DNA of 39,287 nucleotides from assembly GCA_011192015.1 (NCBI GenBank), contig DUET01000092.1, positions 1 through 39,287 on the forward strand. The letters are read 5' to 3'. This DNA comes from Anaerolineae bacterium. GTDB taxonomy: Bacteria > Chloroflexota > Anaerolineae > Anaerolineales > E44-bin32. A program made the translations under genes and the position numbers. Every line of letters starts with the position of its first letter. Within the stretch, counting starts at the first letter, position 1. Shown piece after piece: positions 23,058 through 31,470 of the stretch. The notes beneath the pieces are model-generated. The model did not search any database. It had not been told where the DNA came from and was given only the letters and a program-made list of their open reading frames with translations.

Positions 23058-24032
23058 TCAAGCATAACCGTGGGGATGCATGCGGTGCCATTCCCAAGCG
23101 CTGGCGATGATCTTCTCCAGCTCTGGATGTTTGGGTTGCCATCCCAGTTCATTGCGGATCTTCTCTGCGGATGCCACAAGACGGGGTGCATCTCCCGGAC
23201 GGCGGGGTGAATCGACGGCCGGAATGGGATGGCCCGTAACCCGGCGAGCGGTCTCGATGACCTCGCGCACCGAGTAACCCGCGCCGTTTCCCAAATTGTA
23301 GACAAGACAGTCTCGATCGCTGAGCGCATCCAGCGCCAGCAAGTGAGCGTCGATCAGATCCGCGATGTGGATGTAATCCCGTATGCACGTGCCGTCTCGC
23401 GTGGGGTAATCGGTGCCGAAGATCATGGCTTCCGGTTTCTGCTCCAGCGCAACCTGCAGCACCAGCGGAATCAGATGGCTTTCGGGATCATGGGCTTCGC
23501 CTCGATCCGGCATGGCACCGGCAGCATTGAAGTACCTCAGAGCGGCGTAATGCAACCCATGCAAGCGCCGGTACCACTCCAAGGCCTCTTCGATCATCAG
23601 CTTGGTCTGACCATAAACGCTGGCCGGCTGAAGGGGAGAGTCTTCCGATAGAGCTTCGTCGCTGGAAGCATACACACCAGCGCTGGAGGAGAAGACAAAG
23701 CGTTGGATTCCGGCTTGTAGACAGGCCTCGATCAATCCCATGGAGAGCACCACATTATTGTGGAAATACTTTCCGGGATTGCGCATACTCTCCCCGGCCT
23801 CGATGAAACCCGCGAAGTGCATCACGGCGTCGAAGGATTCCGAGGTCAGGGATTCGAGAAGCACATCCGTTTGCGACAGATCAGCCTCGATAAAGCGCAC
23901 ATCCTCCGGGATCGCCGCTCGATAACCGGTAACCAACGAATCGTAAACCGTGACGCGATGGCCGGCATCCCGCAGGATCGCAGCCGCTGTAGAGCCGATG
24001 TATCCTGCGCCTCCACTGACGAAGATGTTCAT
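23058..24032 (-). CDS. galE: UDP-glucose 4-epimerase
   Basis: A 324-residue extended short-chain dehydrogenase/reductase, the normal GalE size, that interconverts UDP-glucose and UDP-galactose using bound NAD. The NAD-binding GGAGYIGS is at residues 7-14. The catalytic serine region is FSSSAGVYA, and the tyrosine-lysine pair is YGQTK. The family's ALRYFNAAGA and RDGTCIRDYIHIADL blocks follow, and VYNLGNGAGYSVREV near the end. The ATG at 24032 gives the classic N-terminus; an in-frame start at 24131 is upstream of the Rossmann fold. It lies 80 bases behind the helicase gene on the same strand and is probably last in that operon. Confidence 0.95.
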   Translation of the reverse strand: MNIFVSGGAGYIGSTAAAILRDAGHRVTVYDSLVTGYRAAIPEDVRFIEADLSQTDVLLESLTSESFDAVMHFAGFIEAGESMRNPGKYFHNNVVLSMGLIEACLQAGIQRFVFSSSAGVYASSDEALSEDSPLQPASVYGQTKLMIEEALEWYRRLHGLHYAALRYFNAAGAMPDRGEAHDPESHLIPLVLQVALEQKPEAMIFGTDYPTRDGTCIRDYIHIADLIDAHLLALDALSDRDCLVYNLGNGAGYSVREVIETARRVTGHPIPAVDSPRRPGDAPRLVASAEKIRNELGWQPKHPELEKIIASAWEWHRMHPHGYA

Positions 24033-24111
24033 CCTCTTCTCCCCGATATCATCATCATACTCAATGCAAGTAGATCGCGAAACCGTAATGCAAAGGAGCC
24101 CGACTCCGGTT

Positions 24112-26391
24112 TCAATCCTCGAGAATCTCAAGTGCCGCGAATCCTGCCAGCAGATGCTTCATGCCTGCGGACTCAAACTGAACGGCGATCTCCTCATCCC
24201 CTCCATGCAGTTGAGATTGAACCACAATCCCTTCTCCGAACGCACGATGCCGCACACGCATCCCCACTCGGTAGCGTGCTTGTTTCGGAGTGGATTGAGT
24301 ACTCTCCCAACGCGTCTGCCTGGCAAACGAGGCTTGCGCCGGCGTGTGATGCCCGACAAGATCGCCTTCGAGCAGATCCGTGGGAAGGTCGTTCAGAAAT
24401 CGCGACGGTTCGTTCACGATCGAAGCGCCTGCCAATCGTCGACGAAAGGCGCGCACCAGGAAGATCCGATCCTTTGCCCGCGTGAGCCCCACATACAGCA
24501 ATCGCCTCTCCTCCGCCATGGCTTCCGTGTCCTCGAACGAGCGCTGATGGGGAAGCACGCCGTCATCCATCCCAATGATGAAGACCACCTTGAATTCCAA
24601 TCCCTTGGCAGCATGCAGCGTAAGCAGAATGGGAGCGTTCAATCCCTCGGTGAGTGTGTCTTGATCGGAAACAAGGGCGACGTGCTCGAGAAACGTGGTC
24701 AAATCCAGATCCGGTATCTCCAGCGTCACTCCCCGGAGCTCCATCACATTCGCCCAGCGGTCCTCTCCCTCCTCCCCGCTGGCTTCGAGATAGGATCGAT
24801 ATCCAACGCCTGCCAGCACACGATCCATGAGCTCACCCAGGGGAAGCGCCTCCCGGGCATCGATCCATTCCCCGAGCTGGCTTCCGAAGCCTCCCAACGC
24901 TTTGGCGGCGCGCGCGGAGAACACATCCGCAAACTCCGATTCCGAACCGCGCGCGAGATCGACCAGGATTTCAACCGGTGAACGTTCGGCGCGTGCAGCG
25001 GTCTCCAACAGCGTTTCCACCGTTTTCGCACCCACACCTCGGGTCGGAACATTGATCACGCGCAGCAAGCTGACCTGATCCGACGGATTGTGGATCAACC
25101 GCATATAACCGATGACGTCCTTCACTTCACGCCGGGCGTAAAAGCGCTGCGCTCCGACCAGCCGATAGGGAACTCCAGCCTTGAAGAAGGCCTCCTCCAA
25201 AGCGCGAGACTGCGCGTTCGTGCGGTACATCACCGCACAGTCTCCCGGTTCGGCCTCTCCGGCGAAGGTCAATTCGGCAATCTTGTCCACCACAAAGAGC
25301 GCCTCTTCGGCCTCGCTGTAAGCCTCGTGCACGGCGATTGGATCGCCGCGCCCGCGATCCGTGAACAAGCGCTTCTTGCGTCTGTTCGGTAAGCGGTCGA
25401 TGACGGCTGTGGCCACATCCAGGATCGATTGGGTGGAGCGGTAGTTCTGTTCCAGTAGAATCACGTTCGCATCGGGATAGTCCTCTTGGAAACGCAAGAC
25501 GTTGCGATAATCCGCGCCCCTCCACCGGTAGATCGATTGATCCGCATCGCCCACCGCAAATAAATCGGAGTCTTTCCCACTCAGCAGGCGAAGAATCACA
25601 TACTGGGCCGTGTTGGTGTCTTGGAATTCATCCACCAGAATGTGCGGGAACCGGCTGCGGTAACGCTTCTGCAGATCCTCATCATCCTGCAACAATCTGA
25701 CCACCCAGAACAGAATGTCATCAAAATCAAGGGCGTTGTTCTCAAGCAGCAATCCTTGGTAGCGCTGGTAAACCCGGCGCACGATTTCGCCGAAATACGT
25801 GGATGCAGCGAAAGCTTCCTGTCCGATCAATTCGTTCTTGGCGCCCGAGATCGTTGCCAGCACCTTCCCCGGCGAGGCCTGTTTGGGATCGAGGTTCAGT
25901 TCCTTGATGACCTGTTTTACAATCGACAACTGATCGGAATCATCGAAGATCACAAACGAGCGTGAGAATGGCAGACGTGCGGATTCTCGTCTCAGGATCC
26001 TCGCCGAAAGCGCATGGAAGGTTCCCAGACTCACACCCATGACTGAGCCCGGGGAATCGGCAAGCAGCGCATCGACTCGGGAACGCATCTCCCGTGCCGC
26101 CTTGTTGGTGAATGTCATGGCCATGATCTCGCTCGGCCGAACGTTGTAATGGTCGATCAAGTGCGCGATGCGATGCGTGAGCACCCGCGTTTTCCCCGAC
26201 CCTGGCCCTGCCAAAACAAGCACGGGACCCAACGGTGCGGATACGGCTTGGCGCTGCTGTGCGTTCAGTCCTTCGAGTCGGTCCATGGATTCCGATCTTG
26301 CTGCCCGATTGCTTCCGGAGTGATCCATTGCTTCCGCGTGATTGGATGCCGCATGTTTCTCAACCAACTGCTTAGTCGAATGCGTGCACAC
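24112..26391 (-). CDS. pcrA: UvrD/PcrA-type superfamily 1 DNA helicase
   Basis: A 759-residue ATP-dependent 3'-to-5' DNA helicase, acting in repair, replication-fork rescue and plasmid replication. The motifs are complete: Walker A AGPGSGKT (residues 61-68), Walker B DEFQD, GDADQSIYRWRGAD, QNYRST, and VINVPTRGVG. The C-terminal LLYVGLTRAKDRIF is motif VI. The last 60 residues form the Tudor/KOW-like domain with RVGMRVRHRAFGEG, which in PcrA binds RNA polymerase. The start is uncertain. The frame opens 9 bases behind the DUF711 stop, but homologues begin near MDRLEGLNAQQRQAV, which would put the ATG at 26286. No clear Shine-Dalgarno decides it. Confidence 0.93.
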   Translation of the reverse strand: MCTHSTKQLVEKHAASNHAEAMDHSGSNRAARSESMDRLEGLNAQQRQAVSAPLGPVLVLAGPGSGKTRVLTHRIAHLIDHYNVRPSEIMAMTFTNKAAREMRSRVDALLADSPGSVMGVSLGTFHALSARILRRESARLPFSRSFVIFDDSDQLSIVKQVIKELNLDPKQASPGKVLATISGAKNELIGQEAFAASTYFGEIVRRVYQRYQGLLLENNALDFDDILFWVVRLLQDDEDLQKRYRSRFPHILVDEFQDTNTAQYVILRLLSGKDSDLFAVGDADQSIYRWRGADYRNVLRFQEDYPDANVILLEQNYRSTQSILDVATAVIDRLPNRRKKRLFTDRGRGDPIAVHEAYSEAEEALFVVDKIAELTFAGEAEPGDCAVMYRTNAQSRALEEAFFKAGVPYRLVGAQRFYARREVKDVIGYMRLIHNPSDQVSLLRVINVPTRGVGAKTVETLLETAARAERSPVEILVDLARGSESEFADVFSARAAKALGGFGSQLGEWIDAREALPLGELMDRVLAGVGYRSYLEASGEEGEDRWANVMELRGVTLEIPDLDLTTFLEHVALVSDQDTLTEGLNAPILLTLHAAKGLEFKVVFIIGMDDGVLPHQRSFEDTEAMAEERRLLYVGLTRAKDRIFLVRAFRRRLAGASIVNEPSRFLNDLPTDLLEGDLVGHHTPAQASFARQTRWESTQSTPKQARYRVGMRVRHRAFGEGIVVQSQLHGGDEEIAVQFESAGMKHLLAGFAALEILED

Positions 26392-26400
26392 ATGTGGAAT

Positions 26401-27621
26401 TCAAATGCGATGGGGGCCAATGCGCAGCACCCCAGATCCCGCGAGCAAGCCATTCAGCGGCTGCGCATGGACAGCCATGACGCGTGTATCGGCAAAATAC
26501 GGAAAGTCAAAGTGAACCTCATCGCCAACCGTCTTGCCGGGAATGGGCATCAGGCGTGCCGTGAGCGGCTTATCGTGACGCAAAGCCAATGCGCCGAGGT
26601 CGATCAACACGGCCATGATCTGGTCGACGCTCACATCTCCCGGAATGGGAACCGTGTCCAATCCGGCGCCACAAATGGTGGCATACAGCATGAGATCACG
26701 AACGGTCAAGGTTCCTTGCGCGGCTCCTGCTGCCAAGGCGGAATCCTCAAACACCGGGAAGAACAAACCACAGAATCCGGTGCGTTGGAACTGGGCTTGG
26801 TCCAGACACTCGGCAAGCGCGGAGGCCGCAGCAACCGTCCCCGCCAATCCAATGCTTGGGACACCGAAAGTTTCCAGCGCAGTCCCCAATGACCGCTGCT
26901 GTTCGGGAAACGGCGCCATGGAGAAATCAATACCCAGAAAACTGATTTCGTGTTCTGTGGCGATGGGTTGCGCCACACGCGTCAACGTCATCGCATGCGC
27001 TTCGATCCGGCTGATCAATTGACGGCGTATTGCCGACATGGATGTTGTATCCCGCATGGCTTCGACTGCCAATTCAGCTCCTTCCACCGCCAGCGCAATC
27101 GCCGGTTCGCCCCTGCTATGATAGGCAGCAGGAAAGAATGGTGATCCGGGGTAGACATTCGCCAGGGCTGCAAAGCGCAGGTTGGTGAAACCATCCGGAC
27201 TGAGCGAGGCCGAGGCATGGATCACTTTGGCGCATGCTCTCGCGGCCTGCAGCGAAAGCCCGTTCCGGATATCTGCGAACCGTCCTGTAACAAACACACT
27301 TCCTGTGGCGCCAAGAACGTCCGGAAGAACGGCAAATCCATCCTCGTCTCCGGCCAGGATCGGCCCCAGGGCTAGATAGTCGACGCCCTGCACGAAGCAT
27401 TCTGCCTCGATCTGGCGTGCGAATTCCGCCATGTCGCTGGGCGGCACTGGATTCTCCATCTGCGAAGGTGGGGGTGTGGCGAGGCGCAAGCTTTGAATCT
27501 CGTAGCCCATCTCCTGCAATCCTTCGCGCATCGCCTTCATAGGAGACGCCATCCCAGCCACCCGATCGGGTTGTAAGGGAAACCCGGGATCAAAGAAACC
27601 CGTTACAGCTCTGACTTTCAT
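26401..27621 (-). CDS. DUF711 / UPF0210 family protein
   Basis: A 406-residue cytoplasmic protein with the features of DUF711 (UPF0210), a conserved but uncharacterised family that structurally recalls glycyl-radical-like barrels. Recognisable blocks are LGIDFSMAPFPE, SIGLAGTVAAASALAECL and the GAGLDTVPIPGDVS loop. The latter has a conserved glycine-rich pattern and is likely the active site, but no reaction is known. The ATG at 27621 overlaps the SpoU methyltransferase stop (ATGA), and AGGAAG lies just upstream. The in-frame extension to 27798 lies inside the SpoU gene and is rejected. It is the third gene of an overlapping operon. Confidence 0.85.
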   Translation of the reverse strand: MKVRAVTGFFDPGFPLQPDRVAGMASPMKAMREGLQEMGYEIQSLRLATPPPSQMENPVPPSDMAEFARQIEAECFVQGVDYLALGPILAGDEDGFAVLPDVLGATGSVFVTGRFADIRNGLSLQAARACAKVIHASASLSPDGFTNLRFAALANVYPGSPFFPAAYHSRGEPAIALAVEGAELAVEAMRDTTSMSAIRRQLISRIEAHAMTLTRVAQPIATEHEISFLGIDFSMAPFPEQQRSLGTALETFGVPSIGLAGTVAAASALAECLDQAQFQRTGFCGLFFPVFEDSALAAGAAQGTLTVRDLMLYATICGAGLDTVPIPGDVSVDQIMAVLIDLGALALRHDKPLTARLMPIPGKTVGDEVHFDFPYFADTRVMAVHAQPLNGLLAGSGVLRIGPHRI

Positions 27622-28391
27622 CTTCTTCCTCGCTGGCGAGTGATTTCGAAAAGGATCACGGACGCAGCCACTGCGGCGTTCAATGACTCCGTTCCGGAAC
27701 GCATGGGAATGTGAACGCTTCTGGAAGCCAACGCTCGTACCTGCCGGCTTGATCCACGCGCCTCCCCTCCAATCATCAACGCCGTTGGTCTGCTCCAATC
27801 GACCTGATCATAGGGCTGACCGGTCTTGGCTTCAGCAAGCCATGTCTCCAATCCTGTGAGCTGTTCGTCCAGATCTGCCACCGAGGTGGAGACGATCGGA
27901 GTTCGGAAATGCGCGCCCATAGCGCCGCGCACCACCTTTGGATTGTACGCGTCCACCGTGTCCCCCGTCAAAAATACGGCTTGCACGCCGGCTGCGTCGG
28001 CGCTGCGCAACATCGTGCCTAAATTCCCCGGATTGTTCAAACGATCGACAATCAAGGCCAAGTTCAGTTTGGGAGGTAATGGCACCGCCGTCTGCGACAG
28101 CACGGCAAGCAAACCCGGTGGATTATCCACGTCCGAACAGGAATGCATTACCGAATCAGAAACGGCGTGAACTTCAACAGACAATTCGCTCAACATCTCC
28201 AGCAGGCGAGGTTCCTTTTCCCGCATCTGCCGTGTGTGAAGCACCAGCTTGAACGGCGCTTTGGCATCCACTGCCTCGCGCATCAGTCGCACCCCCTCGA
28301 TCACGTATGCCGATTCGCGCTGCCGTGCACGCCGCCGCGTCTGCAGCGCGCGTACCCGCTTGATGCGTGCATTGCTCGAAGATGTGATCAT
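27618..28391 (-). CDS. SpoU/TrmH-family RNA 2'-O-methyltransferase
   Basis: A 257-residue SPOUT-class methyltransferase that methylates a ribose 2'-OH in tRNA or rRNA using S-adenosylmethionine. The N-terminal domain is an L30e-like RNA-binding domain. The three SpoU motifs are present: DRLNNPGNLGTMLRSADAAG, LMIGGEARG and the knot motif IPMRSGTESLNAAVAASVIL. Which nucleotide it modifies cannot be told. Its start overlaps the macro-domain stop (either ATG at 28391 or GTG at 28394), and its own stop overlaps the DUF711 ATG. The gene is therefore tightly coupled on both sides. Confidence 0.93.
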   Translation of the reverse strand: MITSSSNARIKRVRALQTRRRARQRESAYVIEGVRLMREAVDAKAPFKLVLHTRQMREKEPRLLEMLSELSVEVHAVSDSVMHSCSDVDNPPGLLAVLSQTAVPLPPKLNLALIVDRLNNPGNLGTMLRSADAAGVQAVFLTGDTVDAYNPKVVRGAMGAHFRTPIVSTSVADLDEQLTGLETWLAEAKTGQPYDQVDWSRPTALMIGGEARGSSRQVRALASRSVHIPMRSGTESLNAAVAASVILFEITRQRGRR

Positions 28392-28987
28392 CACAGGTCC
28401 GCGCTTTCCGGCCAGCGACGTGCGAACTCCCGAGCAAAGATACGTACGCTGGGCTCGTCGATCAGCGTCACGCGCACCTCGCGCAATTTACTCTCTGGAT
28501 GCTTCAGCAGAAAACCAAGGATCGTGTCCAGGATCACTCGTGCACCGCGCTTCTTGGGGAATCCGAAGATCCCCGTCGAGATCGCCGGCATTGCCAGGTT
28601 GGTGAAACCGCGCTCCTCCGCCAACGTCAAAGCCCCCCTCACGGCCGCCTGCAGCTTGGCATCTTCATCCCCCTCGCCCCATACAGGACCCACAGCATGG
28701 ATCACATACCGGCAAGGCAAATCACCCGCGCCTGTGATCGCCGGCTGCGCATGCGTGATCAGCCCATGCTCCCGGACCCAATCACGGCTTGCCGCCTGGA
28801 TCTGCGCCCCTCCCTTACGCACAATGGCCCCCGCCACTCCGCCGCCATGGACGAGCTGCGCGTTGGCGGCATTGACGATGGCATCCACCCTCTCATCGGT
28901 CAGATCGCCATGCTTCAAACGTAACGTTTGCCCGGTTTCCAGCTTGTGTTCGGCTATCCACTGCGCCACGTTCCGAGTCCTCTCCAT
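28391..28987 (-). CDS. Macro-domain protein (Af1521-like ADP-ribose binder/hydrolase)
   Basis: A 198-residue single macro domain that binds ADP-ribose and probably hydrolyses ADP-ribosyl groups or O-acetyl-ADP-ribose. The ligand-binding residues are visible: GDLT, VDAIVNAAN (NAAN at residues 39-42), LVHGGGVAGAI (about 45-55) and AISTGIFGFP. The HGGGVA form groups it with archaeal Af1521-like rather than YmdB-like proteins, which have GGGGVD. The ATG at 28987 is chosen because a promoter ends 22 bases upstream. An in-frame start at 29074 would lie beyond that promoter. Its stop codon overlaps the SpoU start. Confidence 0.9.
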   Translation of the reverse strand: MERTRNVAQWIAEHKLETGQTLRLKHGDLTDERVDAIVNAANAQLVHGGGVAGAIVRKGGAQIQAASRDWVREHGLITHAQPAITGAGDLPCRYVIHAVGPVWGEGDEDAKLQAAVRGALTLAEERGFTNLAMPAISTGIFGFPKKRGARVILDTILGFLLKHPESKLREVRVTLIDEPSVRIFAREFARRWPESADL

Positions 28988-29009
28988 CTGCGAACGGCAT
29001 CCAGTTGCG

Positions 29010-29038
29010 ATTGTATCACCGCACAACGAGCCTGTAAT
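29010..29038 (-). promoter_or_regulatory. Promoter of the macro-domain operon
   Basis: ATTACA (29033-29038), 17-base spacer and TACAAT (29010-29015) on the minus strand, giving a leader of about 16 bases before the ATG at 28987. Confidence 0.55.
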
Positions 29039-29091
29039 CAGGATCGCAAATCCAGGATGAGCCTCAAACGGCATGAACTGCTTCTATCGAA

Positions 29092-29123
29092 TCAAAAAGG
29101 AGCGCCGAAGCGCTCCCTTTTGA
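29092..29123 (-). terminator. Terminator of the infC-rpmI-rplT operon
   Basis: A 7-bp GC stem (29099-29105 with 29110-29116) flanked by pairing A and T runs, and followed by TTTTT on the minus strand. It is 16 bases after the rplT stop. Confidence 0.85.
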
Positions 29124-29138
29124 TGGATAACTCCTCAC

Positions 29139-29489
29139 TCACTTGGCGTTAGCCGCTTTGACAACAGCTTTGAATGCCTTGGGATCGCGAACCGCAAGGT
29201 CGGCAAGCATCTTGCGATTGATGCGAATGTCGGCCACCTTCATGCTGTGAATCAACCTGCTATAGGTGGTCCCATTTTGCCTTGCGGCAGCATTGATGCG
29301 TGCGATCCACAGACGGCGCAGATCTCGCTTACGCGTGCGGCGATCACGGTAAGCATGCCATAAGCTCTTGAGCATGGCTTCGTTTGCGCGGCGGAACAAC
29401 TTGTGCCTCGTACCGTACATGCCCTTGGTAAGCTTGAGAACTTTCTTGTGGCGTCGGCGGGCTGAAGGCCCACCTTTCACTCGTGTCAC
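29139..29489 (-). CDS. rplT: 50S ribosomal protein L20
   Basis: A 116-residue ribosomal protein of normal length, needed for early 50S assembly and contacting 23S rRNA. The arginine-rich N-terminal tail ([19 protein letters not shown]) and the [14 protein letters not shown] and [23 protein letters not shown] blocks are typical. It starts at GTG with GGAG 8 bases upstream. It is the last gene in the classical infC-rpmI-rplT order and is followed by a terminator. L20 commonly represses this operon by binding its mRNA. Confidence 0.98.
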   Translation of the reverse strand: MTRVKGGPSARRRHKKVLKLTKGMYGTRHKLFRRANEAMLKSLWHAYRDRRTRKRDLRRLWIARINAAARQNGTTYSRLIHSMKVADIRINRKMLADLAVRDPKAFKAVVKAANAK

Positions 29490-29580
29490 GTTTCACACTC
29501 CTGCGAACCCCTGGGCGCCGATGCCGCGTTCACATCCGTTGCATGCACCCAACGGCCACAACCATCCATCGGAACGACGA

Positions 29581-29850
29581 CTAGCTCCCTCCGCTGCGAG
29601 CGTTGGGATTGGCCTTGTGCTTGCTCAAATAGGGCGCGAGGCGTCGCACTCGTTTGCGCATACCCGAGCCCTTGACTTCCAACATGCGCGGATAGAGGCG
29701 CTTGGCGCGCTTGTCCTTCTTCCTTCGAAGATGGCTCTTTCCGCCCTTGGTACGCACCAACTTGCCACTGGCGGTAATTCGAAACCGCTTCGCAGTTGCC
29801 TTATGCGTCTTCAGCTTGAACTTGCCCTTCTTGGTCGCTTTCCTGGGCAC
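29581..29850 (-). CDS. rpmI: 50S ribosomal protein L35
   Basis: An 89-residue form of L35, longer than the usual 64-66. The core KLKTHKATAKRFRITASGKL and the GKSHLRR and RVRRLAPYL parts match the family. The extra length comes from about 12 basic residues in front and a tail after the core (SKHKANPNARSGGS). The GTG at 29850 is chosen because AAGGAG lies 8 bases before it and VPRKATKK is a sensible N-terminus; a longer ATG frame from 29910 adds non-homologous residues. Gap to rplT is 91 bases. Confidence 0.95.
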   Translation of the reverse strand: MPRKATKKGKFKLKTHKATAKRFRITASGKLVRTKGGKSHLRRKKDKRAKRLYPRMLEVKGSGMRKRVRRLAPYLSKHKANPNARSGGS

Positions 29851-29935
29851 GGTCCTTCTCCTTCCAGACAATCCCGCGGACGATTGCATGTCCGCGGGAA
29901 GAGTTGTCATGCAGTCCAGCGTTGCTTTGTCGGCT

Positions 29936-30454
29936 TCAGCTCTTCTTGGACGGCGCCAGAGTCATGAACATCGTTCGTCCCTCCATGCTCGGCGCCTGTT
30001 CGATCGAGCCTACGTCCGACAGCTCTTCTGCGATACCCTTCAAATCCCCAAGTGCGATCTCCGGATAGGTGATCTCTCTGCCCCGGAAGCGTATTCGCAC
30101 GCGCACTTTCTTGCCTTGCTCGAGCCATCGACGCGCATCACGGATCTTGAAAAAGCGATGGTGTTCGGAAGTCTTCGGGCGCAGTCGGATCTCCTTGATC
30201 TCGACTCTCACCTGAGCCTTGCGCGCTTCACGATCCTTTTTCGCTTTTTCGTAAAGGAATTTCCCGTAGTCCAGGACGCGACACACGGGGGGATCCGCGT
30301 TGGGTGCTACTTCAACGAGATCAAGTTTGGCATCCTCGGCGACTTTCAACGCCTCGGCGATTTCCACGACCCCAATATTGCTTCCATCGGGTCCAATCAA
30401 ACGAACTTTGCGGGCTCGGATGCCGTCATTGATCCTGTAGTCTGATGCGCTGAT
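29936..30454 (-). CDS. infC: Translation initiation factor IF-3
   Basis: A 172-residue IF-3 that checks the initiator codon and keeps the 30S subunit free. The N-terminal domain has DYRINDGIRARKVRLIGPDG and the linker reads VCRVLDYGKFLYEK. The C-terminal domain contains VRVRIRFRGREITYPE. The in-frame stop TGA is at 30494-30496, and between it and the first standard start (a TTG at 30398-30400) there is no ATG, GTG or TTG. Starting at that TTG would delete the conserved RIN and IRA residues. An AUC at 30452-30454 lies 8 bases behind a GGAGG and restores the full N-terminus. Rare starts such as AUU are a known feature of infC and allow self-regulation. Confidence 0.94.
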   Translation of the reverse strand: MSASDYRINDGIRARKVRLIGPDGSNIGVVEIAEALKVAEDAKLDLVEVAPNADPPVCRVLDYGKFLYEKAKKDREARKAQVRVEIKEIRLRPKTSEHHRFFKIRDARRWLEQGKKVRVRIRFRGREITYPEIALGDLKGIAEELSDVGSIEQAPSMEGRTMFMTLAPSKKS

Positions 30455-30484
30455 CTCCTGCTCCTCCAGTGAACGCAGTTCCTT

Positions 30485-30503
30485 CCCTTGGTTTCACCAA
30501 GGG
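30485..30503 (-). promoter_or_regulatory. Hairpin in the infC leader
   Basis: A perfect 8-bp stem (30485-30492 with 30496-30503) and a 3-base loop, ending about 17 bases before the GGAGG of infC. It is a candidate target for L20 or other feedback control. Confidence 0.45.
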
Positions 30504-30520
30504 GAGCTGCAAACTGCAGC

Positions 30521-30550
30521 ATGATACCACGACAGCGCCCTCATCGTCAA
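30521..30550 (-). promoter_or_regulatory. infC promoter
   Basis: TTGACG (30545-30550), 18-base spacer and TATCAT (30521-30526) on the minus strand, giving a leader of about 60 bases. The sequence after the -10 is a perfect inverted repeat (GCTGCA at 30506-30511 with TGCAGC at 30515-30520). Confidence 0.65.
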
Positions 30551-30693
30551 ACCTAATTCCCGACAGCATGCTTTCAAACTCGAGAATTCCGATGCTAATC
30601 CACTTCCCATGGACAACGCTGGGCATCTCCTTGCACCATGGCATTTCCGTTCAGAGAAACTCACGGTTCGGCAGGATCCATCGACGGCAGTAG

Positions 30694-31470
30694 TCATGCT
30701 CCCAGGGTGCTGAACGAAGCCATGAGCGCCAGACCGGCAACAATCGCTCCGATCATCAGGGTTCTCTGCCAAATCTCCCGCCAAGGCCTGCGGTCGACGA
30801 GCTGGGGGCGTTCAGGAGTTATCCAGATGGGTTCCATCACCGGTCCAAGAAGGAATGTGATCGCTGCTCCTGTAATCAATCCACCCACATGCCCCCAACC
30901 ATCGATACCCGGCGTCAGGCTCATGAAGAGATTGAGCAAAGCGATTAGGATGAGATGGCGGAATTGCATCAATCCGCGCTGTCCCAAGATTCGTCGATGA
31001 GCATACAGGAAGGCGACCAAGGCGCCCAGCAGCCCGAAGATCGCTCCCGAAGCTCCCGCCGACAGGCTGGCGCTGAACAGCATGCTGAAGGCAACGCCTC
31101 CGATGCCCGAAATCAAGTAGAAGAGTGGCATGCGTTGAGAACCGAAGAGGGATTCCACAGCCGGTCCCAGCACGAAAAGTGAGTACATATTCACCATGAA
31201 ATGCAGGATCCCGATGTGGATGAAGATCGGCGTAATCAACCGCCATATCTCCCCCGCTTTAACGGCCGCGCGCAGTTTGACCCCATAGTACAAAACCAGA
31301 TCGGCCCCCAGGATCAGCTGCGACAGCCATTGCAACGCGAAGAATACAACCGTCAAGGCGATCAAACCGAAAGTGGCTGGAAAACGCCGGATCCAAGAGC
31401 GTTTGGGCACCTTCGGTGTAGGTTGGGGCTGGGGTTCGAACTGCGGGGTTTCATCCGGGGGCAAACTCAC
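30694..31470 (-). CDS. Rhomboid-family intramembrane serine protease
   Basis: A 258-residue membrane protein with about six to seven helices, after a proline-rich cytoplasmic N-terminus of about 25 residues. The catalytic serine is in the GASGAIFGLLGA motif and the catalytic histidine in WGHVGGLITGA. The HFMVNMYSLFVLG part carries the conserved His/Asn of the second helix that supports the oxyanion hole. Rhomboids cut transmembrane segments; the substrate is unknown. It starts at GTG overlapping the gmk stop (GTGA), so the two are coupled. infC follows after 240 bases and has its own promoter. Confidence 0.92.
   Translation of the reverse strand: MSLPPDETPQFEPQPQPTPKVPKRSWIRRFPATFGLIALTVVFFALQWLSQLILGADLVLYYGVKLRAAVKAGEIWRLITPIFIHIGILHFMVNMYSLFVLGPAVESLFGSQRMPLFYLISGIGGVAFSMLFSASLSAGASGAIFGLLGALVAFLYAHRRILGQRGLMQFRHLILIALLNLFMSLTPGIDGWGHVGGLITGAAITFLLGPVMEPIWITPERPQLVDRRPWREIWQRTLMIGAIVAGLALMASFSTLGA

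Noticed and set aside
27622-27798. Upstream extension of the DUF711 gene
   Set aside because: It overlaps the conserved end of the SpoU gene; the ATG at 27621 is coupled to that stop codon.
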